Positions 39,238-50,338 of a stretch of DNA of 64,000 bases are shown here, one piece after another. The notes below the pieces were generated by a model. It did no database searches. It saw only the letters and a list, made by a program, of their open reading frames with translations, and was not told where the DNA came from. The stretch's first letter is position 1. Each line of letters opens with the position of its first letter. This stretch comes from Chamaea fasciata (Eukaryota > Chordata > Aves > Passeriformes > Sylviidae): contig JARCOQ010000008.1 in the NCBI GenBank assembly GCA_029207755.1, forward strand, positions 24,727,021-24,791,020. Reading direction: 5' to 3'. The translations under genes and the position numbers were made by a program.

Positions 39238-39412
39238 TCTTCTCTTCTCTTCTCTTCTCTTCTCTTCTCTTCTCTTCTCTTCTCTTCTCTTCTCTTCTCT
39301 TCTCTTCTCTTCTCTTCTCTTCTCTTCTCTTCTCTTCTCTTCTCTTCTCTTCTCTTCTCTTCTCTTCTCTTCTCTTCTCTTCTCTTCTCTTCTCTTCTCT
39401 TCTCTTCTCTCT
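39238..39412. repeat. (TCTCT)n pentanucleotide microsatellite, about 35 copies
   Basis: A nearly perfect 175-bp array of TCTCT units, purely pyrimidine on the plus strand and purine on the minus strand. On the minus strand it makes open frames of repeated REEKR, which are not genes. The purity suggests recent expansion and high length polymorphism. Confidence 0.98.
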
Positions 39413-39603
39413 TTTGGTGGAAAAAATTGAAATGTATTGACCTGGAAGATCCAAGCTCAGAAGCAGCAGCTGGGTTTTCAGCAAGTCCCTTGATTCTTTC
39501 CCTGTTGTCCATCTGGATTCATGTAACAGAGAAATCAAGCACTGCCTCTGAGGTCAAGTGAAGTTTGGAAATGGCCACCATTTCCATGTAATTTTGCCAG
39601 GAT

Positions 39604-39618
39604 GGGGGGGGGGGGGGG
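39604..39618 (+). repeat. Run of 15 G
   Basis: An uninterrupted G tract about 190 bp downstream of the TCTCT array. It can form a G-quadruplex and its exact length may be unreliable. Confidence 0.9.
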
Positions 39619-40366
39619 CACTGCTCCGTGCATGGAGAGCACTGCTGGATGTCAAGGTCTGTAAGCAGTAGTGGGTATGACTTCTCATTTGCAGAGCTGT
39701 TTGCAGAATTGGACCCTAAGCCCTCCTAGAGCGAATTGTGAAGCAAAGCACAAATCAAATCAAGATGCTGAATGAGATTGCATCATGGCACAATATCATG
39801 CTGACAGAATTTGGGGCTAAAAGCAGTGACAGTCATGCCCTGCGATGTCTAATGCATCATATGGTTGTAAAGTGACAACTGAGTCCTGGAGGGCAAAGAC
39901 TAATCTCCGTGTGCCCTGCAAATACTTTCCAGTCCACAGACAAGTTAAAGACCGGGTCTTGAAAATCTTCTGATCAGCGCCTGAACTTGATCTCTTAACA
40001 GCAGAACAGGTAGTTCCTTCTGAATTTGCAAATGCTGTCAGGTTTTATTCATGGGCATGACACCTTACAGTATTAATGTTCCTTGTGGATGCAACCAACT
40101 TTTTTTTAATAGATTTTCCACACTTTCATTAATTACTTAATTGGTACACAGTAGTATAAGAATTGAAGTGTATTCCTATATGGCAGTCATACTTTAGACA
40201 GGCACCAAGCTATTTGCAAGCTGAATTAAAAACAACTGGGAAAAACATTTTCAGTTGTTCCTGCTTCATCCCTGATTTCCGCAACAAAGCTGATATATTG
40301 CCAGGTACTGATCCCACTACCTGGGATTCGTCCAGGTTGAGAACTTATTAGCATTTATTTGAAGGA

Positions 40367-40386
40367 AGAGAGAGAGAGAGAGAGAG
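40367..40386. repeat. (AG)10 dinucleotide repeat
   Basis: A short perfect AG repeat in the intergenic region. Confidence 0.9.
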
Positions 40387-43300
40387 GGAGAACACAGTTT
40401 GTATAAATCAGATTAAAGTATTGACAACTCCTGAGTAATACTCATTCCAGGAATAAGTTCACTATGTGTTAATGCCACTGCTATAAAAGAATTGCATTTT
40501 GAATGCATGCCACTCTGCAAATACCTGGTTGGTCATGAGTTCTTGAGGCTTAGCTCCTAGAAGAGAAAACAGGATTGCTGAAAAAGTTAAATACTGTAGA
40601 TGGAGATTGTGTGAATGATCTAATACATGGGAAACCTAACAGCCTCTGGAGCCTGCTCTACTTGATGGTTCAGAGCCATCCTGGATTACAGTAGAGTAGA
40701 AATTATTACAGGTGATACAGACTACATGAAAAAAATCCAGGTCTTGGCCCAAGCCTAGTGAGCAAAGAACTCCATTGTGTTCTGTGATTACCTAGGCTTG
40801 TACATTTCAGTGGGAAGGCATGGTTAAATGCAAACGTAAAAGTACAAACTCCTGTCTCTTCTCTCAGTGTAGCTGCTGGATGTCACAACCATGAAATATA
40901 ATAGTCAGTGTGTGTTAAGAGTCCTCCTCTCTGCCTGGTTCACAGGTAATGTGCATCTGTCTTTGATTTCAGCCATGGAACTCAGCTCAGGCTGCAGACA
41001 CTAGTGCTTTTCTCTTGGGAGCCCTCAATGCACTCAGCAGCAAGGCAGCTTTGCCACCAGTGTTGAGTCTGGGCTTGGCTTCCTGACTGTCACCCTGGCA
41101 TCTTGTATCAGCACTAAAAAGCTCTGTGTTATTTTTATCTGACGCTTTCTTTTTTTTTTTAATTGCCACAAAGCAGATTGAGTATGGGGAGCAATGGATA
41201 TCAGGGTAGTAGGAAGGAAAGGGGACAGCTACAGTTGCAAATAGAGAGCTCTTCAGTGTCTCTACCAGTATCCCAACCCCTCTCCCCATCCCTCTTTCAC
41301 ACACACACAGAGGAAGTTGAGCAGTGGCAGATGGGAAAAGAAAATAGATAAATAAAAGTGTCAGCAGGATGGATTGATTTGCACTTGGTCTCCTCTCATC
41401 TCTCTGCATATGTCTGCCGGTATGTAAAGATCACACAAGCAAGGGACTTAGCACTGACCTGGAAAATTTATATCACTGAACATAAAAATGAATCAAGAAG
41501 AAAAATGTAGGAAGGAGGTGGTCAGGGAAGAGAAAAAAAAGGAGATTAATTTTTTTTCCCTTGTACATTGGGATTTCATTGGGACAGTGATTTTACGGGA
41601 TCACATGGTGACAGTGCTACTGCAGGTGCAGCTCTGCTTTGGATAAAAGAGACCTTGTGGGCAGTATCCTGTGCAGAAATCCCTTGAGGTTTTGATCCTT
41701 TGCTGCATAAATGAGGGTTCCCCAAATGGCATCAGAGCCAGTCAGGGGTAGGCTCAGCAGCAGAGTCCCAACACGTGATGGCTTTAGATAGAAAAGACTC
41801 CATCTCTGTCTGCATGTCCTCCTGATACCCAGGAGGCTCTAACAGTATCTCCACATACCCAGAGAACTTCAGGCAGAGCAGGAGAATACATCTCAGTGTA
41901 CTCTGGGACAATTTTCCAGTGATTACCAGTTTTTCATTAAGTCTTGATGCTTAGCATGGAAGTCATACCCAGGGTCGCAGGCAGGTTCAGCAGTGGAATG
42001 AGGTTCAAATTTGGCCTGTGTTTTATGCACAAAAACCTTCATTTTTAGAAAATGTTTGGAACATTTTTCCTGAGGCACCATTCTCCAGGGCATCCTTGCC
42101 TCCTTTTCATTGCTAGTTTCTACACAAATGCAGGATCTCTGGTGCTTAGTCACTCTACTGTTCCTGCTGTTTACTGCCTCCAAAGGGCATAATTCTCTGC
42201 TTAGGAGACCTTTGCAAGTTGCTGCGGAGGAGCCATGAGCTGTTGTCATCCCGTTTCCAGGGGGCAATAAACAGCAGCATTCAAGCTTCCATGGAAGAAA
42301 GATTGTGTGATTACTCAGTCATAAAAAGAAGGAAGAAAACCAGAGATATATTGCATGAGTTCTTGCTTGCACATCACACAAGGATGTACAAATTGCTCTT
42401 GAAGAGAGCCATGCTATGAGGTAAAATAGTTTCCTACACAGCACTTTGCTGCTGACTCCAAGGGGGAATTCTCTTGCCTGTGCCTCAGTTTCCCAATATA
42501 AATCAAAGGGGTTGTAGTTCTTCCCATCTAGCTTAAGTGCTTTCAGGGCAGGAATCAATTTATGTCCTTACAGGACAGGTCAGGAAGGCAGGGTTGTGGG
42601 TTTGGGGAAGATGCAGGGAGAGAAGTGTTTCCTGGGGTTGACAGCTTGTGTTTCCCCCCTCTTCTTGAATGAGAGCACATTTGTCTGGGAGGAAGATCCA
42701 GAGAGACCACACCAGTCTTAAGATGGAAAGGGCTGATATTAGAGCCCATCACCACAGTCATTTGCATTATGATCTGAGGGTTAAAAAACATCATCAGAGA
42801 GAGCCCAAGCCTGTTAGGAAGGAAAAGCCCCTTTAGCAGCATTGGAAGTGCTGCCTACAGGCAGACACTAGCTCAGAAGCCAGTGCTTTTGAGGGTTTCC
42901 TTTTAGGGTCTGTGAGACTCAATATTTCAGTCTACTGGGACCAAGTCATTAGGAGCTGTATGACCCCACAGACCAGAGATTTCCAGCTCATCAGCACTGA
43001 GGGTTCATCCCACAGGGAAACTCACCACCTTTATGGAGATGTTCAGCTTGTGGCAGCATCCATCCCTAAAACACTCCCCCACAATAAAATGTAATTACAA
43101 AACTCTTTAACTACATAAGCTTCTAAATTAATTATCTTGGCAAGAAAATGTGTATGGCTTTGAAATCTCCCTTTAATTAACATAAAGTGCATTAGGAAGC
43201 AGTAGATCTGGGCCATCACTTGGATGCAACAGTCTCTCATTTTCTGTGCTCCTGAGGCCCTGGGAGAGAGTCAATGCAATGTTTAAGCTCCCTTTCAAAT

Positions 43301-46300
43301 ACTGTGTCTGGGACACATGCAAGGCCAAGACCTCCTTTTCAGAACAAAGTTTCCATTCTGAGGTACTATTGGGGGATGCTCCTTTGAAATGCAATGATCA
43401 AAAATCAATTCCTGTTTCCGTGGGTGTAAACCAGTACCTTTTCCCATCTACCACTCTTCTATTTCCCTCTCCTTTCATTGTCTGCACCATTGCCACCTCC
43501 AACAGCCCTGCCTTTAAATCCACACTCCTCTTGTCCCAAGGAGCCTTCAGTTCATTCATTGACAGACACTGCACTTGTCCCTTGTGCAAAGGTGCAGGGA
43601 GAGGTCACCAGGGAGAGTGATACCTGCCAGTGGAACCTTTGTGCACTTATTAGCGACACTTGTGAGCTTTCCTGTGTTTCTGATGTGCGTTGAAGCATAT
43701 TCAGGGCAAGAGAGAGAGACAACACGGTATCTTAACAGGCTGTGGGTCTGCCCAGTGTTTTGTGCCTGACATTTCCAGGCAGATGTGGAAGCCTACTGCC
43801 TTCTTCTGTGAAAATGATATGGAGCTGGTACATGTCTTCAGCACAGGGAGACACTAGGATGTCCTCCTGCAATGCACTTCAGTGTACCTTTCTCTGATAC
43901 CCAGTGTCCCTGCTCTTCTCAAGACCCTTTTTATGCAATGAAGATTGCTTAGGAGACACCTAAAAACGTCTTCTTCTCATGTCTGGGTCTTGGCCTCTGC
44001 TAACATGGAAACTCACCTACCACTGATGAAACTAAGCAGATTATCTGCCTTGTAAGCAACTTCACTACCTGCACTGTACTTATGCAGCATGTGTATATCT
44101 GCCTGCTGATCCAGAAACAAGCTGCTGTAGATGGGGAAGTTATCTGGGCAGCCTAAGATCTTAAATCCTAAGATACAAATTAGTAAGAATTTGCAGAAAC
44201 AATCTCAACTATCCAATTGTTCATTATACTGAAGGAGAGCTGTAGCTCAAGTAGGCTCTTAGCTCAGCACACAATTCACTGGATTAATAGGATTAATCTT
44301 CTGGACATCCTGGTGTGGTGTCTCCATGCACTACCCCTTTATGCCAGGTACGAGTCCTCAAGACATTCAATCTTGCCATACAAAACTGTTGCTTTTTTCT
44401 TGAGTATGGCAGTGTTGTGCCAGATGATGATGCTAGGGGGAATATCCTCAGTGCTACTCTGCTGATGAATCCTGGTAACTAAGCAAATGCTGGGTGATGT
44501 GCTAGATCCTTTCTGTTCACCTGGTTTTGGAGAGCATGGAATATCTCTCAGGATCAGCCCCTAATGGGCTTGTTTAACAACACTGGTTTTTCTCTAAATC
44601 CCATCAGAAAAGTGTAAGTTAGTTCTAGGACTGTTGTGTGTCACTAAAGTAACATACATCTGAGCATGCAATTAGACGCTTGAAACAAATTTGACTTCAC
44701 TTAGGAGAATAGTGGAAATATCCAAGGGACCTTTGATTATATACTTCCTTTCTTTTTTTTAATGTCTAATTTTCAGGTCCCTTTAGGCTTCAGATTTCAT
44801 GACAATTACTACATTCCTGGATAGTTAAATCCACTCAGCATTTGGCTGAATGCCTTCTGAAGATATCCTTAAACACACCATCTATTGCAGCTGCTCTATT
44901 CCAGTCACAGTTCTGACTAGTCATCCAAGGGGACAAGGAATTCCTTTTGTAGGAGGTAGTGTAGGACTTGTTACCAGGAAAGCTCCATGTTTGAAGTTGT
45001 CTAGTCCTGAAGAGAAGTGCTGTGGCACTGCAAGTTTGAATTTTAAATCCAGAGCCTAAAGGAGGAAAGGTGGGGGCTGTCCTCATCAGCAATAGTATCT
45101 TCTCACCCACATTCTCCTGCACATTGACTGGCCTCAAGCCTGCTTGTAGAGAAAGCTCAATAAAACAAAGACATGGATTTCTTCCTGAACCCAGGGAAAA
45201 AGATGTTCAGTTGTACTTTGCTTTGCTTGGGGTCCTGTTGCTGGACATGCCTGATTTTTCAAAAAAGAACCAATTCTTTTCTCTCCCCTTTGTAGAGAGC
45301 AAGCTGCCATGGAAATAGAAAAAATTGCTCTGTATGAACTCAGAAACAGACCATGATTTTTTGCAGAAAGAGAGCAAGTGGGAGTTCAGTCCCTGCCTGG
45401 GGAGAAAGGAATAGCACAGGAACTCCCTGCATGCAGGGTTCGATGACTTTTGGTTCAGTCCAAGACAGCAGATACATCGAGGCACAAAACTCCAGAAATT
45501 ATTTGTGCTCTGCTCTGAGAAGATTATTCCAATCAATATATGGATTATTCCTGAATGTTTAGAAGATGCATAAACCCCACCTGCTCAGCCCAGCCTTCCA
45601 GCAGCAACATCCTTTGCATCAGCACATTTGCAACTGCCCAGAAAGAAAGACGAAAAAAAAAAAGTGACAGAGCTCCGTCTGGCCCCTGGCTGCATCTGCC
45701 CACAAGTTTCCCCAACTGAGTTATGGTAATTACATCACTTGAGATTTATTTAATATCTCCGTCTGGGAAAAAGAACTAGGAAGTCTGGCTGTGACAAGCA
45801 ATCAGAGGCTACTCAGCTGATGAGCAGCTCCCCATCACTGAGAGAGCAGTAGGACACTTCAATGTATTGGATTTAAGTAATGGTTTGCCAGAGGGATGGG
45901 GCCCACGCCACGGCAATCAAAGCTCCTCTGCACCATTAAGGAGCTGTAAGTGGAGCAGGAGGCGCAGTGCAGCTATTGACCGAGTAGGTGGGCATGAAAA
46001 TGGGTTTAGGTAACTGTTTACTTCCTGAGAGACGGAAAACACAAAGGAATGTTTCTCTGGCAGCTTTTTGGCTCCCTGATCCTCTCTGTCCACATCAGCG
46101 TTTATATTGTCTGTCTCTCACATGCATGTGCAGAGTGACCGGTGTGCTGAGTTCAAGCATTCAGCTGCAGTCCACATAATGCTTTCCTGCTTGCATTGGC
46201 CCTCTCACTATCTCTGCCATTTTTAAAAATCCCTGAACTAACAACATAAAAAAATATATATATAAAATTTCGCTGATATGATTTTATATCAGGCTGCCAC

Positions 46301-48589
46301 ACAGGCAGATCAAGTATTGATGCAGCTCTAGCCACTCTTTTTCTTCCTTCCTCCACCCCCTCTGCACTGAGCGGTGGCTTGCACAGAGAGGTGAAGAGGA
46401 GGCACATGAATAGCTATACTTTTTTTGTCCTTGTTGAGGGAGTAGCTAAGGGCAAATGGGCCCACACTGTGCTTTAGATAACCAGTGTTAAGAGTGTCTG
46501 CTGTGAGACCAACCTGCAGCCTGACACCTGAATCCTTCCATAACAAACAGGCCTGCAAGTCTGTGCCAAGATGCCTGGACACCTCCCCAGTCTAATTTCC
46601 CAGTCAGTAGCTTGGATGTAAGCAACCAAGAGGAACCAGTTCTCCATTCTTAGCTGATTGAGTCACATGGTTCTTCTTCCTCTTTCTATACCTGAGGAGG
46701 GCAGAGGTAGAGTCTGCCAGAGGTGATGCCTCCCATACTTATCCTCGCTATGTTAACCTCTTGCCTCTTAGTGGACTCAAGACACAATGAGTCCCAGAAA
46801 TAGGCCCTTCTGAAAAGAAGGTGCTGCCCATCATTTGCTGCACATTGCTTTCTAAGCAAAATTAGGAAGGCTGAACAGGCCTCCTAACAGTTCCTGACTC
46901 TCACTGGGATCTCACCAAAGTGTCTTGGGCCAGCTCTTTCCAGTGCAAGCATTTTAAACAAGGCATCTTGATCAATACCAAGGGGCCTGAATGCAGCATC
47001 CAAGTGTGAAAACATTGGCAGCTGTCCCATTTACCAAAACAGGAATAATAGTACCCACTCACCTCTGGGAAGCATATGGAGCACCTCTGATTTATTATTT
47101 GTTTTATTTATTTTGTCACATTTATCAGCCATTCAGCTCTCTGGGCACACAGCCCATACATTAAAACCCAGAGTATAACACAAAGATCTCCTCTACTTTG
47201 AGAATATCTTTTCTGTAAAACCAGGCATGGGCAGGAGGGAAGGATGAAAGATGCTTTACACAAGCAAAGGATGACAACAATATATTTTTCTCCAATTCTG
47301 TTATTGATGGAGCCATTCTGAAAATGTTGGTGACATCAAGACAAGAAGATAGGAGCAATAAAAAGCATGGGAGGTGGTGCTAGAAAGCCATCCTGGAGCA
47401 TGGACACAGAGACTCAGCCTCTGGCCAGCCTGTCTCACACACAGGAAGTCTCTAAAATGCTTTTTCCATTATTATTTCTCTAATGACCCCATTAGACATG
47501 TATGAAATTCTGAGAAGCCTTAAATATGTTGTATACAGCCACACTGGCAAATCTGCCCAGCTTTTCTGAGGAATGACAGGTTGCATTGATGAATGTTTTA
47601 AAGCATCCCAATGTGTAATTTATTTCCTGGAAATTAATTGCATGTGCTGGTTTCCCTTTCCTGTAGCAAATAATCAGCTCCTTTTTAATTAGGTAACAAC
47701 ATAGATTCCTCTTCTAATCATGACATGCTGGTTTATGCACATAATGTCTTTTTCTCTGTGAAACAATTTCAAATCATTGTCTAGGGTTCAGTACAACTTT
47801 TAAGAGACATGAGATTATTTATCAGTGGTATTGGCTAGGTCACTGCCAATGATGACCTTGTACACAAGACCAGCTAGAGAACCCAGACTGGGCATTGGTG
47901 CGTGCAATGGCCTCCTGAAGGGAAAATCAAGGAAGAAACCAAATTAAGGTGCCTGAAATTTCAATGGCGTTGACGTGAGTTCAGACTGAGGCGCCAAGAG
48001 GTGAGTCCCATCTTGCAGGTATTCACTGGTCCCTGAGCTGAGACATTGCACTGGCATTAGCCGTTATTGCATATACTGTATCAGTAATACTTTTGGTCCA
48101 CATAAAACTCAGCACCTTTGTCAGCTGTTCCAGCTGGAATGGCAAATAGCAAGTCCCAGGGGAGACCGAAGTTTTCCCTTTGCATTCAGAGGCTGCATGG
48201 GTCTGCATGGACACACAGAGCAGGACTGGGTGGGGAAAGCCACTTCTGCTGATGATTGCAGAGAAAAGCTAATGGCCTCCAGCAGCTGCTACTTAAAATT
48301 TTCAAACAGGCTGAGAGAGTAAAAACTATTGGCCTTGGCACCCATTCATTATTTGCAGCAAAACTCTAATTAAGCAATAGTGTTCAGTCATATTTACTGT
48401 CCACCGGGCTACAAGGAACCCATATTTCTACTGAAATATATGCTACTGAAACAAAACAAATCTATCAGCAAAAAACGCTGCTGGAGTAAAATGTAATAAT
48501 AATATCATAGCTATTAGACCGTGAAATTCCCTGCAACAAATTAATCTGCTAGGGAAAAGTTTGTTGGTGGGATTTCGGCTTCCTGCTGG

Positions 48590-49010
48590 GAATCCTTAAA
48601 ACCCGCACCTCTGCCCGAGCCATCGCGGCACTCGCGACCTCTGCCCCCTGCCCCTGGAAGTTCCCGTGTGTCACAGGTCCCCGCAGCGGCCGGTGGGAGT
48701 CGGAAACCCGCCTGGAACACGCCGGGGCGCAGAGACTTCTCCGCGTTCCGGGCCCCTCGGCGGCGGGGCCGCGTCCCGCAGGGCTGGGCTCGGCAGGGCC
48801 GGGCCGGGGGCGGCGGGCGGGCCGGGGGCGCACAGCGGGCGGAGCCTCCGCGCCCCGCCCCGCCCCGCGGAGCTGTCCGCGCCCCATGGTGCTGAAGCCG
48901 CAGCGCCCGCCCAGCCCCTTCCCCGCCCCTCCTCCCTTCCTCCCCGGCGTGGGCTCTCGCAGGCAGCAAGCAGCCCGGGGCATCAAAGGTTGGGAAGGGC
49001 TCCATTCCGC
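48590..49010 (+). promoter_or_regulatory. MARCHF4: CpG island, probable upstream promoter of MARCHF4
   Basis: A very CpG-dense block with several GC boxes (CGCCCCGCCCCGCCCCGCGG at 48850-48869) that begins abruptly at about 48600. It lies 1.7-2.1 kb before the MARCHF4 ATG. Long frames of 199-270 codons cross it on both strands, but these are Pro/Arg/Ala-rich artefacts of high GC. The start site is inferred, not seen. Confidence 0.55.
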
Positions 49011-49062
49011 ACTTTGATTCTCCCCCTCGCACCCCGCCTTTTTGCTTCTTCTTTCTCTGTCT

Positions 49063-49063
<1 letters not shown>

Positions 49064-49095
<32 letters not shown>
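49064..49095 (+). repeat. T tract of 32 bp with one C
   Basis: A poly-T tract between the first MARCHF4 CpG island and the candidate leader. Flanking sequence is GC-rich, so this may mark the promoter edge; its length is likely polymorphic. Confidence 0.85.
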
Positions 49096-49456
49096 CCCCG
49101 AGCCGGGGGAGGGAGAAGAGCGCGGCCACGTCCCACCCCTCCCTTCCTGCAAATCCCCGCTCGCACTGCAAACAATCTGCCTTCCCCATTGCATCCAAGG
49201 GAGATAGCAACAGCAACATCATCACGGCAAGCAGGATGGAAGAGCGGAGAGGAGGCTGCTGCTGAAGGAGGAAGGCACACACGCACACACCAGCTCGATG
49301 TTGCCAAAGCGGTAGGAACCGCACGAAAAATAAGCCATGCTGCCCCATGTGTCTGGCGCATTGTGCTCCATCCGAGCCTTTTAGGAGGAAGAAGAGAATT
49401 ATCTGCTCCGATTTTTTTCCCTGCCAGCTAGAGTGCGACAGACTTGCGATGGTTGA

Positions 49457-49594
49457 ATGTCAATGCCTGTGAGAGAGAGCAACAGTCAGAGCAGGAGGAG
49501 GACAGAAGGGGAGGAAAATGAAGGTGGGGACGGTGGTGGAGAGAAAGAAGAAGCCTCGTCCAATGCATCAAAAGGAGGTCCCTGCAATTGCTGA
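49457..49594 (+). other. Small upstream ORF in the probable MARCHF4 leader (45 aa, unrecognised)
   Basis: ATG at 49457 (second in-frame ATG at 49463) to TGA at 49592-49594. The peptide begins MSMPVRESNSQS, has an Arg triplet, an acidic Gly/Glu stretch (EGGDGGGEKEE) and ends GGPCNC. I do not recognise it. It lies between the two CpG blocks, so it would be an upstream ORF if the leader starts near 49,000. It overlaps another frame at 49518. Confidence 0.3.
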
Positions 49595-49652
49595 TAGAGC
49601 CCTGACCGCCTCGCCATCCACAATGGTCTGTACAAGCTGCCAATGCGTTTGA
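49518..49652 (+). other. Second overlapping small upstream ORF (44 aa, unrecognised)
   Basis: ATG at 49518 with A at -3, ending TGA at 49650-49652. The peptide starts MKVGTVVERKKKPRP and ends CTSCQCV, with a basic N-terminal half and a Cys-rich tail. It is shifted by one base relative to the ORF starting at 49457. No known family recognised. Confidence 0.3.
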
Positions 49653-49681
49653 TGACGTTCCTGTTTTGTGAAAGGAGGAAA

Positions 49682-49712
49682 GGAAACGTGACCATGTAAG
49701 ATCCACGTTTCC
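49682..49712 (+). other. Perfect 9-bp inverted repeat around a candidate splice donor
   Basis: GGAAACGTG (49682-49690) and CACGTTTCC (49704-49712) are exact reverse complements separated by 13 bases. The loop holds AT|GTAAGA (donor G at 49696), which could pair with the acceptor at 50338 to remove a 643-bp AT-rich intron from the MARCHF4 leader. Confidence 0.45.
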
Positions 49713-49870
49713 CCGGTCAATTACATGCGAAGAATAGATCCGATTTCGACGTGGGTTTTTGGTCCAGGATGGTAACAGCTTAGGGAATAATACAGCCGCC
49801 TTCCCTCATCAATTTCGCTCTGATTTTTTTCTGGTGTGGTCCAGACAGCTGCTGGAATAGAGAAGGTCAG

Positions 49871-49925
49871 AATATATAAATATATATAAAATATATATGA
49901 TATATATATTATATATATAAAAATA
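49871..49925. repeat. (TA)n-rich low-complexity tract
   Basis: About 55 bp of interrupted TATATA sequence, largely self-complementary, in the AT-rich gap between the two MARCHF4 GC-rich blocks. Confidence 0.85.
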
Positions 49926-50338
49926 GATTTGTCTCAGTACATCTGGGATTAAGCTAATTGCTAATTATTTCTTTCTGGACTTTTAATATTTACAATGAAA
50001 TCTTTTAAAGGCAACGGTAAAATCTGAAGCCACCTGGGAGTACAGTGTTGAAAACCTAGGGTGTTTTCCCACAAACAATGTAAAGGTCTTTTTTGTCAAA
50101 GAGGCAATTTTGATAATAACAACAGCTACCAATTTTGCATTTTGATAGCCAGACCAGCTGCTATTTTGTCTGGATGCACACCGGGATTCGTGTGATCGGG
50201 GTTTATTTTTTAATTGAAAAAAATTATTATAAAATAGAAGAAAAAGGAAAATTACTTGAGATGCCAAATACTGTCGAGAGAACCATATTCTCCCTCCTCC
50301 CCACACCCACCGGAGACGCGGACCCTTCTTTTTTACAG

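Larger units (their letters stand above)
39413..48589. other. Intergenic region, right part
   Basis: No gene seen on either strand. Apart from the G run and AG repeat listed separately, it holds a (CA)n stretch near 41300 and a TATATA stretch near 46252-46264. Candidate regulatory blocks are at about 45715-45975, 47560-47790 and 48290-48560, closest to the MARCHF4 promoter. Confidence 0.55.

Noticed and set aside
39011..39538. 175-aa minus-strand frame
   Set aside because: More than half is REEKR repeats from the TCTCT microsatellite; the flanks have no recognisable protein.
48541..49361. Open frames of 199-270 codons on both strands over the CpG island
   Set aside because: They overlap each other in several frames, are Arg/Pro/Ala/Gly-rich, run through the poly-T tract as poly-Lys or poly-Phe and have no domain. 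They are a product of high GC.
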